DNA of 64,000 nucleotides from Aerobium sp039839275. Lineage in GTDB: Bacteria; Pseudomonadota; Alphaproteobacteria; Rhizobiales; Rhizobiaceae. The stretch is taken from positions 248,001 through 312,000 of the forward strand of contig NZ_JBDOQP010000006.1 in NCBI RefSeq assembly GCF_039839275.1, in the 5' to 3' direction. The position numbers and the translations under genes are program-made. Below, piece after piece: positions 54,964-62,720 of this stretch. Every line of letters starts with the position of its first letter. Within the stretch, counting starts at the first letter, position 1. The notes under the pieces were generated by a model. That model searched no databases. It worked only from the letters and a program-made list of their open reading frames with translations, and had not been told where the DNA came from.

Positions 54964-55596
54964 TCAGGCCGCGTCGGTTGGCCCCGGCATGTCGATCGCG
55001 ATTGGCTCTTTGATGCCATAGGCCTTGCGTGTGCTCGAGAGGGCCTCGGCGGTAATATCGATCTGGAGGGCCACGATGTCTCCATCCGGATGGTCCAGAA
55101 CGTCGCCGAGCTCGATCACGCTCCAGCCAAGCGCGCGCAGCCGCTTCGGCCAGAACGACTCGCATACGACCGTGATTTTTCGCATACCGATCTTGCACGC
55201 CACCTCCATGACGCCGCAAAGGACGATCCCTGCAACCGGGGATGATCGGCCGCGAACGCGCAAGGCGGGGCTCACGAAGAAGCGAGTCCATTCTACGATG
55301 TCCGCAGCCCTTGGCGGATTGCCGCGTGCCAGGCTCGGAAAGACGTCTGCCAGAAGGTGAGGGTGCAAAGTGGGGCCGAAGCGAGAGCCGCCCACGATCT
55401 TGCCGGTGTCATCCAGCGCAATCAAGTAGATGGCGCGTTGATTATCGTACGCGTCCATCTCGATGTTGATCGGGCGTGCGACAGCCCGCCATTGGCGCTT
55501 GTCCACGTAGATCTCATGACGAATGCGAAAATAGCGCTCGAGGATGCGCCGGTGCTTCTTTCTGTTTTCCCAGGTGATGACCTGTATGCGAACCAT
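54964..55596 (-). CDS. luxI: Acyl-homoserine-lactone synthase (LuxI family)
   Basis: A 210-residue autoinducer synthase. Family residues are present: R24 and R26 in RYFRIRHEIYVDKRQW, W36, the acidic E46/D48 (IEMDAYD), R72 in GGSRFGPT, and E102/R105 in VEWTRFFV. GGGAG lies six bases before ATG 55596. It makes an N-acyl-homoserine lactone from S-adenosylmethionine and an acyl carrier; the acyl chain cannot be predicted. It follows the luxR gene by 67 bases in the same direction, so they probably share a transcript. This is the likely signal source for control of the tra genes on this plasmid. Confidence 0.92.
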   Translation of the reverse strand: MVRIQVITWENRKKHRRILERYFRIRHEIYVDKRQWRAVARPINIEMDAYDNQRAIYLIALDDTGKIVGGSRFGPTLHPHLLADVFPSLARGNPPRAADIVEWTRFFVSPALRVRGRSSPVAGIVLCGVMEVACKIGMRKITVVCESFWPKRLRALGWSVIELGDVLDHPDGDIVALQIDITAEALSSTRKAYGIKEPIAIDMPGPTDAA

Positions 55597-55663
55597 GACA
55601 TTCTCCCGCAGTTGGATGGTAGTCACGCGCTGCGGGATGTCGAATGACGGAATTCCGGCATTG

Positions 55664-56389
55664 CTATATCTGGATCTCACCCCTTCGGATGGCTTTCACC
55701 ACGGCGTGAAGGATGTTGCTGACATCGAGCTTGTTGCGGATATTGCGATGATGGCTCTCGACGGTGTTGAGGGTGATTCCAAGTATGCAGGACACATCCT
55801 CGCCTGACTTTCCCTGGCCGGCCCATTGCAGAAGTTCCCGTTCCCTCGGTGTCAGGGGCGGTCGATCCTCATCGCCGACGGCGGTCTCCAGCCCGCCGAG
55901 CTTACGAAACGTGTGCACACAGACCGTCTCAATGAACGGCAGTGCGGCCGGAGGGACCTCCACATGTTCGCCGGCGGCGGTCACCACTGCAGGCCCTGCA
56001 AGAGGGATATGAATAGGAACGCAAAGCCCATCTCTCATGCCAAATTCCGTCGCTTCGTTCATAACCTGCCTGGCGCGTCCACGCATGCGGCCCTCAGGCA
56101 GCTGGTGCCAAAAGAATGGTCTGTCGCTCAAGCGGCTGTGTGCCGCACACGGATCATGAACGAAATGACCCTGTGCGTCGTAGCGCTCGAACCACTCAGG
56201 GGACCATCCGTCGTAAACGACTGCACGATGCCAAATACTGTCGTGGGGGACCGGCAATCCTGTGATCAACGAATTGTCCAAGCCGAACTTGTTCAACTCG
56301 GCACGGAATCTCGCCAGTACGTCTTGGGATGTCAGCGCCGCATCGATTGCGGATATGGTGTCGAAAAGCCCCGCAAGCCCCGCTTCCAT
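55664..56389 (-). CDS. luxR: LuxR-family autoinducer receptor
   Basis: A 241-residue regulator from ATG 56389 (GGGAG eight bases upstream). Autoinducer-pocket residues W62, W66, Y70, D79-P80 and W94 occur in the standard spacing (PFFWHQLPEG). The C-terminal helix-turn-helix is LTPRERELLQWAGQGKSGED, then VESHHRNIRNKLDV. Next to luxI, it should bind the lactone and activate target promoters. A lux-box-like site lies at 56770-56789, well upstream. The distance to the tra operon is about 5 kb. Confidence 0.92.
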   Translation of the reverse strand: MEAGLAGLFDTISAIDAALTSQDVLARFRAELNKFGLDNSLITGLPVPHDSIWHRAVVYDGWSPEWFERYDAQGHFVHDPCAAHSRLSDRPFFWHQLPEGRMRGRARQVMNEATEFGMRDGLCVPIHIPLAGPAVVTAAGEHVEVPPAALPFIETVCVHTFRKLGGLETAVGDEDRPPLTPRERELLQWAGQGKSGEDVSCILGITLNTVESHHRNIRNKLDVSNILHAVVKAIRRGEIQI

Positions 56390-57034
56390 CAAGATTTCTC
56401 CCGCCCATCTCGCATGAGCGAGATAGTAGATACGCCTCCTTGCGATCTTCAACGCCGCCTGTGTCGAATGTTTACTCTAGTAGTCATGTTCAACTGATGA
56501 TGTTCGGAAATCCGTTTCTGAAACGCATTAATCTCCGCGATTATCGCATTCCATATATGTTGTATCGAATTGGATGCTGAATGACGTTCGTCTATCGTGC
56601 TTCTGGCTCGACATTTCGACTGCGCCTCTCCCCCGCTTTTCTCACGCGAAGACTGCGCGAGCCGATCGGTGTGCACAGCGTGATGATTTGCCAGCGGTCA
56701 GGCATGGTTGGGCGGCACATTGAGGCATGGCGCTCAACTGCTTCAGTTTTGTTTCATGCAGTCGGTCGCACCTGTCAGATCGTCAGGCGAGGGTGTCATC
56801 TGGATTGCTGCACCCCGATGGTACCGTTGAAGAGGAGGGCGCACCCGCACGCCAGACGCGCTTGGCGCGCCTGATTTTTCACCGACGCGACATCTGGTAA
56901 AGTGGGAGGTCTTGACCTTGGTCGCATCGGCTGCAGGCTCCTCCCCATGATGACTTCAAAAGGGAAGCACAGCATGGCTCGAAGGCGCACTGTGCCGTCG
57001 TCGTTTTGGGATGAGTGCGTTGTGACAGCTATGC
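56390..57034. other. Intergenic upstream of luxR
   Basis: About 645 bases separating luxR from the XRE gene. The only recognised element is the lux-box-like palindrome at 56770-56789. The 56470-56590 part is AT-rich and may be the luxR promoter. No coding frame is supported. Confidence 0.45.
56770..56789. promoter_or_regulatory. Lux-box-like site
   Basis: ACCTGTCAGATCGTCAGGCG resembles the classic lux box in its left half and its GATCGT centre, and has CCTG/CAGG arms around a nine-base centre. It could be the binding site of the LuxR protein. It is about 380 bases upstream of luxR and 245 bases beyond the XRE stop. Confidence 0.35.
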
Positions 57035-57265
57035 TCAGCGAGCCCCGTGCCGTGGCCGATGATCCAGGATCAACTCGTGCGCCTTGACATTCAGGGCACG
57101 GGCCAGAGATTCGAGCGTGTCCAAAGTGGCGTTTTGCCGTCCGGCCTCAACATTGCTTATGTGAGCCCGCGTCAGGCCCGAAACGAAAGACAGCTGCTCC
57201 TGCGATAGCCTTCTTTCCCTTCGAAGCCGCTGCACGTTCAAGCCAAACACAGCGCGAAGATTCAT
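57035..57265 (-). CDS. XRE-family regulator
   Basis: A 76-residue helix-turn-helix protein: VFGLNVQRLRRERRLSQEQL, then SFVSGLTRAHISNVEAGRQN and TLDTLESLARALNVKAHEL. It is of stand-alone repressor size. Divergent from the threonine-synthase-like gene with a 110-base intergenic region that carries two direct ATGCACATT repeats; it probably represses that gene and itself. Confidence 0.9.
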   Translation of the reverse strand: MNLRAVFGLNVQRLRRERRLSQEQLSFVSGLTRAHISNVEAGRQNATLDTLESLARALNVKAHELILDHRPRHGAR

Positions 57266-57282
57266 GCCGCGAGACTGTGCCG

Positions 57283-57318
57283 ATGCACATTTTAGTACGA
57301 CACACTATAATGCACATT
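57283..57318. promoter_or_regulatory. Direct repeats in the divergent XRE/PLP-gene promoter
   Basis: ATGCACATT occurs at 57283-57291 and 57310-57318, spaced 27 bases start to start, between the divergent genes. A TTGACA box follows (about 57324). The repeats are candidates for XRE binding. They also resemble the half-site TGCACAT of the TraR box, so quorum regulation cannot be excluded. Confidence 0.4.
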
Positions 57319-57389
57319 CTGCGTTGACACAGTGGCCCCTGACTGTTTGAACCGGCTGCCACACAGCGACCCCGGATATGGGAGACACA

Positions 57390-58763
57390 ATGCCCCCCGA
57401 CCTTCTCGGCACGCCTTTGGACAATGTAAGCGAGCCCATCGCTGATGGGCGGCCACGGTGGCTTTCCGATCACAGGAGCGATCCGTCGAAACTGGACCGA
57501 TCCCAAGTCGTCGGATTTGCATGCCTGCGTTGCGAGGCGTCCTATCCGGCGACGATCGAACTTGATTCCACAGGATGCCCGGCTTGCCGGGAGACAGCTC
57601 CCTCAAATCTACGCCCATGCTATGCCGCGGCTGCGACGCCGTCAGCGGGTGCACAGCGCGCACGACACTCACTCTGGCGCTATGACCATGTCCTGCCATG
57701 CGCGGCACACGACGCGGTTTCGCTCGGTGAGGGTTTGACGCCCCTTACCGAAGCGACACGCATCGGCCGCTACCTGGGCGTGCCAAATCTTGCCATCAAG
57801 GACGAGGGCCGCAACCCGACCTGGTCACACAAGGATCGCTTCTCGACGGTGGCCGTATCGGTCGCGCGCGCCAGAGGCTCGCGGGTCGTCGCTACGGCCT
57901 CATCTGGAAATGCCGGCGCCTCGCTTGCCGCTTACGCCGCACGCGCGGATCTGCGCTGTGTCGTGACCACATTTACTGGATCGGCCGGCCCGATGCTGGC
58001 CCAGATCAGGAAATATGGTGCCACGGTAGTGCCGCTGGTCGACAAAATGGACCGGTGGACGCTGCTTGCGCAAGCCGCAGAGCGTCATGGTTGGTTCATC
58101 GCATCGCCTTACCGCGCGCCAGTCGTAGGCAGCCACCCGCTGGGCATCGAAGGCTACAAGACGATTGCTTATGAGCTTGTCGAGCAGTTGGACGGTCAGG
58201 CGCCCGACTGGTGCGTGCTGCCCGTGTGTTATGGCGACGCTCTATCCGGTGTCTGGGCAGGTTTCTTGGAACTGTTTGCACAAGGCACGATTGTGAAACT
58301 GCCAAGGATGGTGGCAGCCGAGGTGCACGGCACGCTGGCACGCGCGCTTTCCACAGGAAGCGACATGCTCGAAGAGCGCGATGGCGGGTTCGAAAGCCTT
58401 GCCGTGTCGATTGGCGCGCCGCGCAGTGCCTACCAGGCCCTCAAGGCGCTGCGCGACTCCTCCGGTTGCGCAATACCCGTCAACAATGATGGGCTTGTGG
58501 ACATGCAGGAGCGTCTGGCCCGCAGTGAAGGGTTGTTTGCCGAACTGGCGTCCGTCACGCCGCTTCTGGCGATCTCAAGACTGCGCAGCGAGGGCGTCAT
58601 TGCCTCCCATGATCGTGTGGTCGCGGTGGTCACCGCCAGCGGATTGAAGGATCTTGATCGATCGGTCGAGCAGTCGGCGAACGATGTGAGCTTTCAATCG
58701 ACAGATCGAGCCTGGGAGTGGCTGGGTCGCAACCGTGCCGCGTTGATGGCTCCTCAAGTCTGA
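57390..58763 (+). CDS. Threonine-synthase-like PLP enzyme
   Basis: A 457-residue fold-type II PLP enzyme. A small zinc-ribbon-like N-terminus (C45, C48, C63, C66) is followed by the catalytic core: LGEGLTPLTEA, the PLP lysine K148 in WSHKDRFS, and phosphate loop TASSGNAGAS (170-178). Threonine synthase converts O-phosphohomoserine to threonine; relatives act on other phospho-amino acids. ATG 57390 with GGGAG is preferred over 57378. It ends six bases from the convergent cysteine-synthase-like gene. A housekeeping thrC on a plasmid is unlikely, so it probably belongs to a specialised pathway with the nearby kinase. Confidence 0.85.
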   Translation: MPPDLLGTPLDNVSEPIADGRPRWLSDHRSDPSKLDRSQVVGFACLRCEASYPATIELDSTGCPACRETAPSNLRPCYAAAATPSAGAQRARHSLWRYDHVLPCAAHDAVSLGEGLTPLTEATRIGRYLGVPNLAIKDEGRNPTWSHKDRFSTVAVSVARARGSRVVATASSGNAGASLAAYAARADLRCVVTTFTGSAGPMLAQIRKYGATVVPLVDKMDRWTLLAQAAERHGWFIASPYRAPVVGSHPLGIEGYKTIAYELVEQLDGQAPDWCVLPVCYGDALSGVWAGFLELFAQGTIVKLPRMVAAEVHGTLARALSTGSDMLEERDGGFESLAVSIGAPRSAYQALKALRDSSGCAIPVNNDGLVDMQERLARSEGLFAELASVTPLLAISRLRSEGVIASHDRVVAVVTASGLKDLDRSVEQSANDVSFQSTDRAWEWLGRNRAALMAPQV

Positions 58764-58769
58764 TCGGTC

Positions 58770-59831
58770 TCAAGACCGTCCCGGCGCAGGCTCCTGATTG
58801 TCTGAATGGGCGCCCACGACCTCGGCAAGACTCCGCCTTTCCCAGGCAAACCGGGTCCATTCTGCCTCGGACGCAGGTTCAATGGCGCTGAGCAAGATCG
58901 GTTCTGGCAACGTCGGCGAGGACCAACCGGGAAGTTTGGCAAGCCATGCATCATTAAAAACGGTGTCGACATAACGATATCCTTCGTCCGCCATGATGAG
59001 CGCGACCCGCGCGTCGGGATGACTGCGTGCCACCCACCGGGCAGCCAGCGCGGCGGCCGCGCTTGTTGGCCCCTGAAAGATGCCATGCTGTCGCAACAAT
59101 CGACTTGCCTCCCTGAAAGCAGGGTAGGCACCGATCCAATGCACTTCGTCAACGAGGTCATGCTGCAGATTGGCGGGCAGAACGCTGTTGCCGAGACCGC
59201 GAAGGAGCCGTTTGCCAGCTGGCTGGCCAAACAGGACGCTACGATGTGTGTCGACCGCGATGATTGCGAGATCCGGAAACATTGCCCGCAGGAACGTGCC
59301 AGTCCCGCACAGCGAGCCGCCACTTCCCACACACCCAACCAGATAGTCGATCTTGCTGACCGTACGTACCAAGAGTTCGGCGAGCCTTGCATAGGCAATG
59401 GCGTTTTCCGGATTGTCATATTGCCGTGGCCAGAAGCTGCCCGGCTCGTAGCGTCGAATGCGATTGACCTCATCGAGGCGCGCTCGCTGATCACCGTTGC
59501 CTTGCTCGTCCGGGCTGACGACCAAGCTTACACCTAGCATTTGCAGACGTCTTGCGTAGGTCGCGTCAATGAGGCTTGCAGCAGTGACCAAGGTCAATGG
59601 ATATCCGCGGGCGGCGGCGAGCAGAGCAAGCGCCATTCCAAAAGTGCCGGATGTCGTTTCGACAATGCGTGTCCCAGCAGTCAGCACGCCGTCTGCGCAA
59701 GCGCGATCGAGGATATAGCGCGCCGGCATCAGCTTCATGAGTGGGAAGGCTGCTGCGAACACGTTGGGCGCCAGCCTGGCCATACGCGGGGTTTCCAGCG
59801 CCCGGAAATAATCGGCGCCCAAGGCTACCAT
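58770..59831 (-). CDS. Cysteine-synthase-like PLP enzyme with altered PLP loop
   Basis: A 353-residue fold-type II PLP enzyme. K33 in FPLMKLMPARYILDRA aligns with the PLP lysine, but the usual GSxKDR is changed. The PLP-contact loop is TTSGTFGMAL (59-68), where most relatives have SSGNxG. The phosphate-binding GSGGSLCGTG is normal (169-178). It likely performs a beta-replacement or elimination on a phosphorylated or acylated amino acid. Its ATG overlaps the end of the kinase gene by seven bases (ATGGTAG), so the two products are probably sequential enzymes. Confidence 0.8.
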   Translation of the reverse strand: MVALGADYFRALETPRMARLAPNVFAAAFPLMKLMPARYILDRACADGVLTAGTRIVETTSGTFGMALALLAAARGYPLTLVTAASLIDATYARRLQMLGVSLVVSPDEQGNGDQRARLDEVNRIRRYEPGSFWPRQYDNPENAIAYARLAELLVRTVSKIDYLVGCVGSGGSLCGTGTFLRAMFPDLAIIAVDTHRSVLFGQPAGKRLLRGLGNSVLPANLQHDLVDEVHWIGAYPAFREASRLLRQHGIFQGPTSAAAALAARWVARSHPDARVALIMADEGYRYVDTVFNDAWLAKLPGWSSPTLPEPILLSAIEPASEAEWTRFAWERRSLAEVVGAHSDNQEPAPGRS

Positions 59832-60826
59832 GCCGCCCCGCCACGATGGGTCGGACAGATCTCCACATCGACAAATCCGGCCGTCTGCAAAGTTGCCGCG
59901 GCGCGCCTGCTGCGCTGCGACACATCCTTGTCGGCGACGTCGAACAAGATGCCGACCAGCGAGCCGCTATGCGCCACCTGAATGCCACAGGCACCGGCGC
60001 TCTGTGCGATGGCCATAGCCTGTTCGAGATGCTGCTTGGGCAACCGCCGCTGACTGATCCATGCGCTCGCGGTTGCCGCGCGGCCAAGACAGATCGGGTC
60101 CTGATGACGGATGGCATGAGCAACCAGGCCGCGCAGGACGCGAAATTGCTGGATCTCCTGACCATCATAACGTGCGGGTGATAACTTCAAGGTGTCGATC
60201 GGCAGCCCACCATTGGCCTTGCAGCCGACCACGAGCATGGGCGGCAGGGCGCCGCCGAAATCCTCCAGGACGATACCCTCCCTTTGGGCGAAGAGGACGG
60301 CCTGATCATCGAACGCGATGGCATCGCTGGCTTGTTCGGCGTCGACCGCTATGCGAGCGATGCGAGGTGGTGCCAATGGCTGGGAATATGCTGCCGCCAC
60401 CGCGCGGATGGTCGCAACAACATCCGCAGTGGAAGAGCCATAGCCATGACCCACCGGAATGTCACTGTCGATCTCGAGCGCTCCGCCTGCAGCGATACCG
60501 AGATGATCGAGCGTCAAACGCGCCGCAGTGACGGCCTTGGTCTTGCCACGCGCATGGACGGTGATGACGCGTGAAGCGGCGGGCTGGAAATTGGCCCGCG
60601 CGGTCTTGCATGGCAGAGGAAGTGTGACCAGACCGCGATGCAGCCGCCCGTTTTCGTCTTCGAAGACGCCTTGCAGCAACTCTCCATGATGAGCAATCGC
60701 CATCCCGACACCGTGGTGTGGGGAAGTACGGCTGTTTCGCCTCGATTTCGAGCCCGCTCCCACGTTTATCTCCGTCCTCACAGTCGATGGGGCAAGTATG
60801 TTGGCGCGGCGTAACCCTTCCCTCAT
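59825..60826 (-). CDS. GHMP-family kinase, PduX/threonine- or homoserine-kinase-like
   Basis: A 333-residue small-molecule kinase. The ATP-binding GHMP motif is SDIPVGHGYGSSTADVV (about 121-137). The N-terminal HHGELLQGVF (about 47-56) resembles the PduX L-threonine kinase group, which makes O-phospho-L-threonine. The C-terminal glycine motif is AGACGIQVAHSGSLVGIL. The start is uncertain: ATG 60826 has only weak support, and an ATG at 60703 would begin right at the motif. Coupled by overlap to the PLP enzyme gene, it probably supplies that enzyme or the threonine-synthase-like one with a phosphorylated hydroxy amino acid. Confidence 0.82.
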   Translation of the reverse strand: MREGLRRANILAPSTVRTEINVGAGSKSRRNSRTSPHHGVGMAIAHHGELLQGVFEDENGRLHRGLVTLPLPCKTARANFQPAASRVITVHARGKTKAVTAARLTLDHLGIAAGGALEIDSDIPVGHGYGSSTADVVATIRAVAAAYSQPLAPPRIARIAVDAEQASDAIAFDDQAVLFAQREGIVLEDFGGALPPMLVVGCKANGGLPIDTLKLSPARYDGQEIQQFRVLRGLVAHAIRHQDPICLGRAATASAWISQRRLPKQHLEQAMAIAQSAGACGIQVAHSGSLVGILFDVADKDVSQRSRRAAATLQTAGFVDVEICPTHRGGAAW

Positions 60827-61030
60827 CAGATTCCGGGATTGACGGCCAGCGCGGCTCTAGACCCGGCAGATCCGCGGGCGTCAGGACCTTCCGCGGCAAA
60901 CTGCTGCGCAATGTCCATCTAAGCGCAGTTCGTCTCATGCCTTGGCGTTGTCAGGGCAACCAAGCAAGCGGCGGGCGCACGTGCAGAACTTTCGGTTCGA
61001 TAAAGACAGGGCGCCGACGTGGCGGCTCCT

Positions 61031-62185
61031 TTAGGTGTTGAAGGCAAGGACGAGAGGGCGATCGAAGAGCCGCGCCCATGCCCTGATCCCGGCCTTCTGG
61101 ATGGCGACGATATTGGTGCCTTGCGTCCACCAGCCATTGCCGGTGGCGACAATGATGTCTGGAGAAAACACCGCTGATTGCACGATCGGCCAGACGAGCA
61201 GTTGTTCATAGCAGATCAGCGGTGCGATTTGCCGCCCTGCGAGACTGGCGATTGGGTTGGCGATAAAGTGCGCTCTTGCACCCGCGACCTGCCCCGACCA
61301 TGACAGCCATGGTTGCCACATGGACACCGGGACCGGCATTCTTTCCCGGTAAATCGTTTTCGCGCCATGTCGGGAAATCTCCATCATGACATTGTCGTAG
61401 CCATTGTGAACGATGGTAACGGCGCCGGCATTGACGACGACATTCAAGCCTGCAAGTGCGTTGCCCCAGAGCTTTTCCGTCGTCGGGGTCCAGATCCCCA
61501 AAGCCCCCTCGGGCAGGACGATGACTTTGGCTCCATCGGCCGCCGCTTCCCGCACCAGCCCGATGGTATCAAGATGCTGTCGATATCCCGCAGCGTGCCC
61601 GTAGCCGCCGCGAAACTGCGTGTCGACCCCGACCCATCCCGGCAGGCTTTCGGGCAGTGTCCATGTGGCGGCGGACAAGCACCAGAACCCGCCAAGTGTG
61701 AGAATGGCGATCGACCGATATCTTGTGGTCATGACGACCAGGCCGATCGCCGCCGCGACCAGTCCCCACCAACCCCACCCCGGAAACAGTATTCCTGCCG
61801 CGGTAATGGGATGCGCCCAACCCACAATGCCAAACGGTGGAACGCTCATAAGAGCCGCGGCGAAGGCATATCGACCAACACGTCCCCAGCCCGGTCGAGC
61901 GGTCCAGGCCATGGAATGAACCAGAACGAAGCCGGCGGAAGCAGCCAGCCAGAGCGCTAGCCCGGCGCTCATGTCGGTGCCGTAGAAATTCGCCACGCCC
62001 TGCGGCAACCCGCGGGAAGCCGCAAGAAAATAGGCCCCCGCCACCGTGACCGCCACCGCCCGCCTTGGTGCCATCGACCAGAGTGCTGGAAAAAGCACCG
62101 CAACTGGCAAAAGGAGGGGATCACCGCTCCAACCAATCAGCCCCGCGACCATGGCGACGATGGTCAGCCCCACGGATATGAACAT
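61031..62185 (-). CDS. traB: Conjugal transfer protein TraB
   Basis: A 384-residue membrane protein. About six N-terminal hydrophobic segments are followed by a nitrilase-like (carbon-nitrogen hydrolase) domain related to apolipoprotein N-acyltransferase: Glu in VIVLPEGALGIW and Cys in APLICYEQLLVW. In Ti-type plasmids TraB assists transfer, and it lies after traF as here. ATG 62185 starts one base after the traF stop. It ends at LVLAFNT, slightly shorter than Ti homologues as I recall them. No traH follows. Confidence 0.88.
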   Translation of the reverse strand: MFISVGLTIVAMVAGLIGWSGDPLLLPVAVLFPALWSMAPRRAVAVTVAGAYFLAASRGLPQGVANFYGTDMSAGLALWLAASAGFVLVHSMAWTARPGWGRVGRYAFAAALMSVPPFGIVGWAHPITAAGILFPGWGWWGLVAAAIGLVVMTTRYRSIAILTLGGFWCLSAATWTLPESLPGWVGVDTQFRGGYGHAAGYRQHLDTIGLVREAAADGAKVIVLPEGALGIWTPTTEKLWGNALAGLNVVVNAGAVTIVHNGYDNVMMEISRHGAKTIYRERMPVPVSMWQPWLSWSGQVAGARAHFIANPIASLAGRQIAPLICYEQLLVWPIVQSAVFSPDIIVATGNGWWTQGTNIVAIQKAGIRAWARLFDRPLVLAFNT

Positions 62186-62186
62186 G

Positions 62187-62720
62187 TCATGGCGCCATGG
62201 TGATGACCGGCCAGGCGAGACCGAGCAGACCGTCGGCGGGGATCGGTCCGAAATAGCGAGAGTCATAAGAACCTGCGAAATCGGAGTGGAGATAGACGTG
62301 GTCGTCCGGCACGAAGCCACCGGAATGCGCGGCAAGCATCCTGCCTTCGCCATCGGTTCGCTGGAGTGTGGACGCAACGATCGGCTCGTTTTCGATGGTC
62401 ACTGCGTTGCCGATCTCGACGCGCTGCCCGGGCAAGCCGGTGACCGTCTTGATCAGTGGGCTGATCCAGCCCGGGCAAAGGCCGGATCGAACATATCCGC
62501 GCTCACGCGCAAGCTCGAAGGTCCGCGTGGGGGGAGGGCATATGAAGACCAGATCGCCGATGCCGACCTGACGATGGAGCGGAATGATGCGCCACAGCCC
62601 GAGCGGATAGCTCGGTGTAAGATTGATACGGAACCCTCCCAGCCACCCCAAGCCAGACAGAGCGATCGGCAGAGCCACGAGCAGCGCCACGCATATGATG
62701 CCGACCCGCCCCCGCTTCAT
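62187..62720 (-). CDS. traF: Conjugal transfer signal peptidase TraF
   Basis: A 177-residue S26-family peptidase with one N-terminal membrane anchor. Catalytic Ser37 lies in TPSYPLGLWR and Lys91 in PLIKTVTGLPGQ. TraF of Ti/RP4-type systems matures the pilin by cutting and cyclisation. Its ATG overlaps the traA stop (ATGA), and its stop is one base from traB, so the three are translationally coupled. Confidence 0.92.
   Translation of the reverse strand: MKRGRVGIICVALLVALPIALSGLGWLGGFRINLTPSYPLGLWRIIPLHRQVGIGDLVFICPPPTRTFELARERGYVRSGLCPGWISPLIKTVTGLPGQRVEIGNAVTIENEPIVASTLQRTDGEGRMLAAHSGGFVPDDHVYLHSDFAGSYDSRYFGPIPADGLLGLAWPVITMAP

Noticed and set aside
60970..61000. TraR-box-like ACGTGCAGA upstream of the kinase
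   Set aside because: Only one half matches the 18-base palindrome; the other half is too different.
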